Shown: positions 59,863 through 64,000 of the stretch, in pieces
How the letters are laid out: each line of letters starts with the position of its first letter
How positions within the stretch are numbered: the first letter of the stretch is position 1
NCBI GenBank assembly: GCA_965243775.1
Contig: CBDEWF010000143.1
Location: forward strand, 182,773-246,772
Direction: 5' to 3'
Source of the DNA: Sansalvadorimonas sp965243775
GTDB taxonomy: Bacteria; Pseudomonadota; Gammaproteobacteria; Pseudomonadales; Endozoicomonadaceae
Length of the DNA: 64,000 nt
The notes under the pieces: generated by a model
The model's input: the letters and a program-made list of their open reading frames with translations, nothing else
Told to the model about the DNA's origin: nothing
The model's database searches: none
Translations under genes and position numbers: made by a program

Positions 59863-61002
59863 TCAGTTTCCTCCTGCGACAGCAGCTTCAGCCTGAACTT
59901 TCCTGGCCCTGGCCATTTGATAACGCAGGAACATGCTTTCTACAGGCTCACGTACCAGACGATCCAGCGCACCGGTAAAGAACACCACCAGCCCCTGGAT
60001 AACAAGAACCATCTGCGGGTTAATTGAGGAGATCTCGAACTGCAGCTCAGTTCCCCCCTGGTACAGAGCACCAAACAGCAGGGAAGCCAGCAGTACACCG
60101 AAGGGGTGATTGCGCCCCATCAGGGCAACCGCAATCCCCATAAAGCCGAAGCCACTGGTGAAGTTCAGAATCAGACGGTTCTGGGCGCCATACACCTCGT
60201 TCACTGCCATCATGCCGGCCAGGGCACCGGAGATTGCCATGGTGATAATAATCACCCGGCTGGCATTAATACCGGCATAGGTAGCGGCATGGGGGTTGCT
60301 GCCCACAGTACGGATGGCATAACCCAATCGTGTACGCCAGATCAGCAGCCAGACCATCCAGCAGCAGAGCAAAGCAATGATCAGAGTCGGGTTCAGCAGC
60401 GAGAAAGGTGCATCGGGCATCATCTCATACCACTTCGGGAACACAGACTCAGGGTTCCAGTAACGGCTGTCGGTAGAGTTACCGCCCAGAGGAGAGATAT
60501 GAACAACCAGGGCATAACTCATCAGAGCCATGGCAATGAAGTTGAACATAATGGTGGTTACCACAATATGAGAACCACGTTTGGCCTGCAGATAGCCGGG
60601 AACAATACCCCAGAGTGCGCCGAAGGCAGCAGAGGCTATGATCGCCAGCGGAGCCATCAGCCACATGCTCAGGGAGTTGTCAAACATCAGCAGAACAATA
60701 GCAATCCCCAGGCCAGCTACATAGGCCTGGCCTTCACCACCGATATTAAACAGACCGGCATGGAAGGCCACAGCCACAGCCAGACCGGTAAAGACAAAGT
60801 TGGTGGTGTAGTACAGGGTGTTGTGGAAGCCACCAAACTCAAGGTTGGTAGCACCACGTACCATAATGGCAAACGCCCGAACCGGATCTTCTCCGATCAA
60901 CAATACAACCAGACTGGAGATAACCAGGGCCAGTGCAAGCTGGAGGGCGGGAACCAGGCCGATTCTCACCCAGCGGGGGCTTTCGGTCATGACAGAACTC
61001 AT
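59863..61002 (-). CDS. ABC transporter permease, nucleoside type (first)
   Basis: A 379-residue inner-membrane permease (YufP/NupP type). FTGLAVAVAFHAGLFNIGGE and EGQAYVAG are the hallmark, followed by GSHIVVTTIMFNFIAMALMS, RTVGSNPHAATYAGINASRV and GFGFMGIAVALMGRNHPFGV. Its start overlaps the ATPase gene stop by four bases, and the second permease follows directly, so all three are translationally coupled. Confidence 0.9.
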   Translation of the reverse strand: MSSVMTESPRWVRIGLVPALQLALALVISSLVVLLIGEDPVRAFAIMVRGATNLEFGGFHNTLYYTTNFVFTGLAVAVAFHAGLFNIGGEGQAYVAGLGIAIVLLMFDNSLSMWLMAPLAIIASAAFGALWGIVPGYLQAKRGSHIVVTTIMFNFIAMALMSYALVVHISPLGGNSTDSRYWNPESVFPKWYEMMPDAPFSLLNPTLIIALLCCWMVWLLIWRTRLGYAIRTVGSNPHAATYAGINASRVIIITMAISGALAGMMAVNEVYGAQNRLILNFTSGFGFMGIAVALMGRNHPFGVLLASLLFGALYQGGTELQFEISSINPQMVLVIQGLVVFFTGALDRLVREPVESMFLRYQMARARKVQAEAAVAGGN

Positions 61003-62702
61003 GCTGCGGCCTCCTCCTTTTCTTTTTCAGAATCAACCACCGGCTTCTTACCTGTTACAGGCTTTCCACCCGCTGTAGGCTTTCCACCCGCTGTAGGCTT
61101 TCCACCCGCTGTAGGCTTTCCACCCGCTGTAGGCTTTCCACCCGCTGTAGGCTTTCCACCCGCTGTAGGCACTTCACCAGCCGTTGAGGTCATCAGCAGA
61201 CCGAGCTCTGCCTCATTGGTTTCACTGGCCATTACCTCACCGGTAATAGCACCGTCATTCATTACGATAATGCGATCTGACAGAGACAGGATTTCATCCA
61301 GCTCCACAGATACCAGCAGAACCGCAGCTCCTTTATCCCGGGCAGCAATCATATTACGATGGATAAACTCGATCGCACCGATATCCACACCGCGGGTTGG
61401 CTGACCAATCAGAAGAATATCCGGCTCTTTCAGCATCTCCCGGGCCAGTACCAGCTTCTGCTGGTTACCACCGGAGAAATTAGCGGTCTTCAAACCGGGT
61501 AGACGGGGGCGAACATCGTAGGCCTCCATCATCTCTTCTGTAGCCTTGACCACCCTCCATGGTTCCAGGAACGTCTCACCATATTCAGGTTTTTCGTGAT
61601 AACCGAGAATGGCGTTTTCACTGGCAGAGAAGGCCTTGACCAGAGCCTGCTTGAGTCGATTTTCCGGAACATGGGCAATACCGAGATCACGCATCTCGGC
61701 GGCATCACGCCAGGCCCCCTGGATCAGTTCATTGTGACCAACCCGGGTATCCAGAATCATGGCTCCTTTGTTGGGTGCCAGGGCGCCGGACAGTACTTTC
61801 AGCAGTTCAGACTGACCGTTACCGGATACACCGGCAACACCAAGGATTTCCCCGGAGCGAAGGTTGAAGTTAATATCCTTCAGGCGGCGTACACCACGAT
61901 CATCGGTGTAGTCCAGGTTCTTGATTTCCAGGCGCTGTTCGCCAGGCTGTGCTGGCTGCTTATCCACGCGCAGAAGAACCTTGCGACCTACCATCAGTTC
62001 TGCCAGCTCTTCGGGTGAAGTATGAGTTGTTTCACGATGAGCCACCATCTGACCACCACGCATAACAGACACGTGGTTGGTGATGGCCATGATCTCTTTC
62101 AACTTATGGGTAATGAGCAATACTGTTACACCCTGACTGCGCAGGGACTCAAGAATTTCGAATAATTGTCCGGTTTCCTGGGGGGTGAGAACACTTGTCG
62201 GTTCATCCAGGATCAGGATTTTCGCGCCCCGGTACAGCGCCTTGAGAATTTCAACCCGTTGTTGCAGACCAACTGGCAGTTCGCCAACAATGGCATCAGG
62301 ATCAACTTCCAGACCATAGCGGGAAGCGATGTCCTGGAGTGCGGTACGTGCCTTGCCTCGGGCATTAGCCAGAACAGCCTGCCCTTCCATGCCCAGCATC
62401 ACGTTTTCAAGTACAGTGAACGGCTCTACCAGCATAAAGTGCTGGTGCACCATTCCAATGCCAGCCTGAATAGCCTGCTGGCTGTTACGGATATCCAGCT
62501 TTTGTCCATTTACCAGAATTTCACCGGTATCAGCTGTGTAGAATCCGTAGAGAATAGACATCAAGGTCGACTTACCGGCGCCATTTTCGCCGACAATGCC
62601 GTGAACAGTGCCCGGCATAACCTTGAGGTCGATATCACGGTTGGCCCAGACCGGCCCGAACCGCTTATTTATGGCTTTTAATTCTATTGCAGGTGCAGTC
62701 AT
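60999..62702 (-). CDS. ABC transporter ATP-binding protein with repeat tail
   Basis: A 567-residue double ATPase of the nucleoside/sugar type. Cassette one has GENGAGKSTLMSILYGF, signature LPVGLQQRVEILKAL and ILILDEPTSVLTPQE; cassette two has a degenerate Walker A (GVSGNGQSELLKVLSG), FSGGNQQKLVLAREML and a variant Walker B (ILLIGQPTRGVDIG, where Asp-Glu is Gly-Gln). After residue about 510 comes an unusual tail: six PTAGGK repeats, then PVTGKKPVVDSEKEKEEAAA. The tail has no counterpart in the family. The cassette-two change suggests that only cassette one hydrolyses ATP. Confidence 0.88.
   Translation of the reverse strand: MTAPAIELKAINKRFGPVWANRDIDLKVMPGTVHGIVGENGAGKSTLMSILYGFYTADTGEILVNGQKLDIRNSQQAIQAGIGMVHQHFMLVEPFTVLENVMLGMEGQAVLANARGKARTALQDIASRYGLEVDPDAIVGELPVGLQQRVEILKALYRGAKILILDEPTSVLTPQETGQLFEILESLRSQGVTVLLITHKLKEIMAITNHVSVMRGGQMVAHRETTHTSPEELAELMVGRKVLLRVDKQPAQPGEQRLEIKNLDYTDDRGVRRLKDINFNLRSGEILGVAGVSGNGQSELLKVLSGALAPNKGAMILDTRVGHNELIQGAWRDAAEMRDLGIAHVPENRLKQALVKAFSASENAILGYHEKPEYGETFLEPWRVVKATEEMMEAYDVRPRLPGLKTANFSGGNQQKLVLAREMLKEPDILLIGQPTRGVDIGAIEFIHRNMIAARDKGAAVLLVSVELDEILSLSDRIIVMNDGAITGEVMASETNEAELGLLMTSTAGEVPTAGGKPTAGGKPTAGGKPTAGGKPTAGGKPTAGGKPVTGKKPVVDSEKEKEEAAA
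61063..61170. repeat. Six tandem 18-bp repeats in the ATPase tail
   Basis: Six copies of TTTCCACCCGCTGTAGGC encode six PTAGGK units on the minus strand. Identity between copies indicates recent expansion; copy change stays in frame. Confidence 0.93.
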
Positions 62703-62837
62703 AGCTGGTTACCTGACCCGAAGCTGCCACTCCCAAACCGGGCATCATGTGATCGGGATAGCTTCTTCGCGAAGACAAAAAATTCGAGAGGTCCGGCTCT
62801 GTAATCCGTAGAGAAGATGTTCTCACCTGAGACAGCT

Positions 62838-62869
62838 GTGCCGGCAACCGTGATGGCGGAAGCCGGCAC
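62838..62869 (-). promoter_or_regulatory. Intercistronic hairpin between the BMP gene and its ATPase gene
   Basis: Arms GTGCCGGC and GCCGGCAC around a 16-base loop. It lies between the binding-protein gene and the downstream transporter genes, a place where hairpins often give higher binding-protein expression. Confidence 0.55.
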
Positions 62870-62916
62870 ACCAGACACATTAAGCATTCAAACGACAGGT
62901 GTCCCCGTCGGGAGAA

Positions 62917-63912
62917 TTAATAAGTGCAGGAGTTGGTGTCTTCCCAGTTGTGAACCTTGATCTCACCTGCAACAATCTTGGCGCGGATCTCCTTGACCTT
63001 CTGGATGTCTTCATCAGACAGCAGAGGACGGTTGTACTCGTCCAGAGCCCAGTCAACACCGTTCTCTTTCAGACCAACAACTTGCAGGCCAGAGGTGAAC
63101 TTGCCGTTCATTTCGTCTTCGAAGGCAGTCTTCACGGCCACGTCAACACGCTTAACCATGGAGGTCAGCATCTTGCCGGGGTGCAGGTAGTTCTGGTTGG
63201 AGTCAACACCGATAGCCAGCTTGTCAGCATCAACGGCAGCCTGATAAACACCGATACCGGTACCGCCAGCAGCGGCATAGATGATGTCTACACCCTTGTC
63301 GAACTGGGCACGGGCCAGCTCACCACCTTTGGTGGGATCGTTCCATGCGGAAGGCGTGGTTCCGGTCATGTTCTGAAGAACATTGATGTCTTTGCTGACG
63401 TACTTGGCGCCCTGCTCATAGCCGCAGGCAAACTTCTTGATCAGAGGAATGTCCATGCCACCAATGAAACCGACTGCATCATTCTTGGTCTTCATCGCCG
63501 CCAGGGCACCGACCAGGAAGGAACCTTCCTGCTCTTTGAAGATAACAGAACGTACGTTGGGCAGATCAACAACAGAGTCGATCATTACGAAATGAGTCTT
63601 GGGGAACTGCTTGGCAACTTTTTCTACGATCGGAGCTTGCTGGAAACCGGCCACAACGATTGGAGAGAAACCACGCTGGGCAAAACGCAGCATAACCTGC
63701 TCACGCTGACCTTCGTTGGTAATTTCAAAGTCAGTGTACTTGATACCGGTTTCCTTACGGAATTCTTCAGCACCATTGTAACTGGCCTGGTTGAAAGAGC
63801 GGTCAAACTTACCACCCATATCGTAAATTACAGAAGGCTTGATCTGCGCCTGGGAAACGGCAGCAACTGCGGTGAGGGCGAGACCCGCCACAACTTTAAA
63901 AGTCTTTTTCAT
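62917..63912 (-). CDS. BMP-family (PnrA-like) nucleoside-binding protein
   Basis: A 331-residue periplasmic protein. The signal peptide MKKTFKVVAGLALTAVAAVS ends at QAQ, with no lipobox. PSVIYDMGGKFDRSFNQASY is the BMP opening, with the Asp and Phe that stack on a purine base. GALAAMKTKNDAVGFIGGMD, FACGYEQGAK and AAAGGTGIGVYQAA follow. It delivers purine nucleosides to the downstream ATPase and two permeases. Two Cys residues near the C-terminus and in FACGYE are not typical of PnrA. Confidence 0.9.
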   Translation of the reverse strand: MKKTFKVVAGLALTAVAAVSQAQIKPSVIYDMGGKFDRSFNQASYNGAEEFRKETGIKYTDFEITNEGQREQVMLRFAQRGFSPIVVAGFQQAPIVEKVAKQFPKTHFVMIDSVVDLPNVRSVIFKEQEGSFLVGALAAMKTKNDAVGFIGGMDIPLIKKFACGYEQGAKYVSKDINVLQNMTGTTPSAWNDPTKGGELARAQFDKGVDIIYAAAGGTGIGVYQAAVDADKLAIGVDSNQNYLHPGKMLTSMVKRVDVAVKTAFEDEMNGKFTSGLQVVGLKENGVDWALDEYNRPLLSDEDIQKVKEIRAKIVAGEIKVHNWEDTNSCTY

Positions 63913-64000
63913 TGATGGCTTCCGTGTGTGTGTTAGCCCGCATATGATGTTTGCTTTTGTCAGGGATTTACACAGGCATAGGTCAAAAGAACATGCAAAA

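Noticed and set aside
60106..61404. 432-codon plus-strand frame
   Set aside because: It is antisense to permease and ATPase genes; the 18-bp repeats keep it open.
62899..63915. 338-codon plus-strand frame
   Set aside because: It lies fully antisense to the BMP binding-protein gene, which has a signal peptide and family motifs.

Overview
The window reads as the chromosome of a host-associated marine gammaproteobacterium. Moderate GC, full biosynthetic and catabolic operons (polyamines, thiamine salvage, ribose, tryptophanase), many insertion-sequence relics and MITE-like palindromes, and several genes carrying eukaryote-type domains together suggest Endozoicomonadaceae (Endozoicomonas or a relative). 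The genus is an inference from gene content; no rRNA gene is present to confirm it.

Layout. 1-5 kb: 3' part of hemN, sirB2, a small bZIP-like protein (minus strand), then an SDR + FAH-hydrolase pair resembling the late L-fuconate pathway, and a BASS-family symporter. 5.2-10.1 kb: a protein with a SET-like domain and a 949-residue protein of unknown function. 10.2-16.2 kb (minus): tnaT-tnaA with a possible TnaC-type leader, and a compact speD-speE-ornithine decarboxylase operon. 16.4-20.1 kb: a heptad-repeat coiled-coil protein, alaE, a glycosyltransferase and an epimerase. 20.1-25.9 kb (minus): afuABC-type hexose-phosphate ABC transporter and trpS. 26.2-29.4 kb: two convergent ubiquitin-ligase-like genes (RING/TRAF zinc finger and U-box). 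30-39 kb: mutM, a ribose operon (rbsA-C-B-R) with a perfect LacI-type palindrome upstream, and an AmiD-type amidase. 39.3-41.2 kb: a predicted secreted protein with eleven 32-residue zinc-finger-like repeats, ending in a Lys-Gly hexanucleotide array and a poly-G tract. 41.2-49.5 kb: an IS66 relic, an OprD-like porin, an SCP2 protein, a PfkB kinase/class II aldolase/class III aminotransferase cluster, and thiD-tenA. 49.5-52.8 kb: a mobile-element zone (transposase relic split by a MITE with a 10-bp target duplication, then an IS200-like element) followed by a methyltransferase-like protein. 53-56 kb: a TRAP transporter. 56.3-58.8 kb: two tandem paralogues of unknown function. 58.9-63.9 kb (minus): a BMP/PnrA-type nucleoside ABC transporter.

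How it fits together. The metabolic genes point to growth on host-derived compounds: sugar phosphates (Afu), ribose and nucleosides (Rbs, BMP), deoxy-sugars, tryptophan and organic acids (TRAP, BASS). Scattered among them are genes whose visible motifs belong to eukaryotic nuclear or ubiquitin machinery: bZIP, SET, RING/TRAF, U-box and a zinc-finger array. The most interesting reading is that these form a set of host-directed effectors; no secretion system is visible in the window, so delivery is inferred. A second layer is a population of palindromic repeats: long hairpins sharing a common tip, a 49-bp perfect palindrome flanked by TAA, and REP-like hairpins near gene starts.
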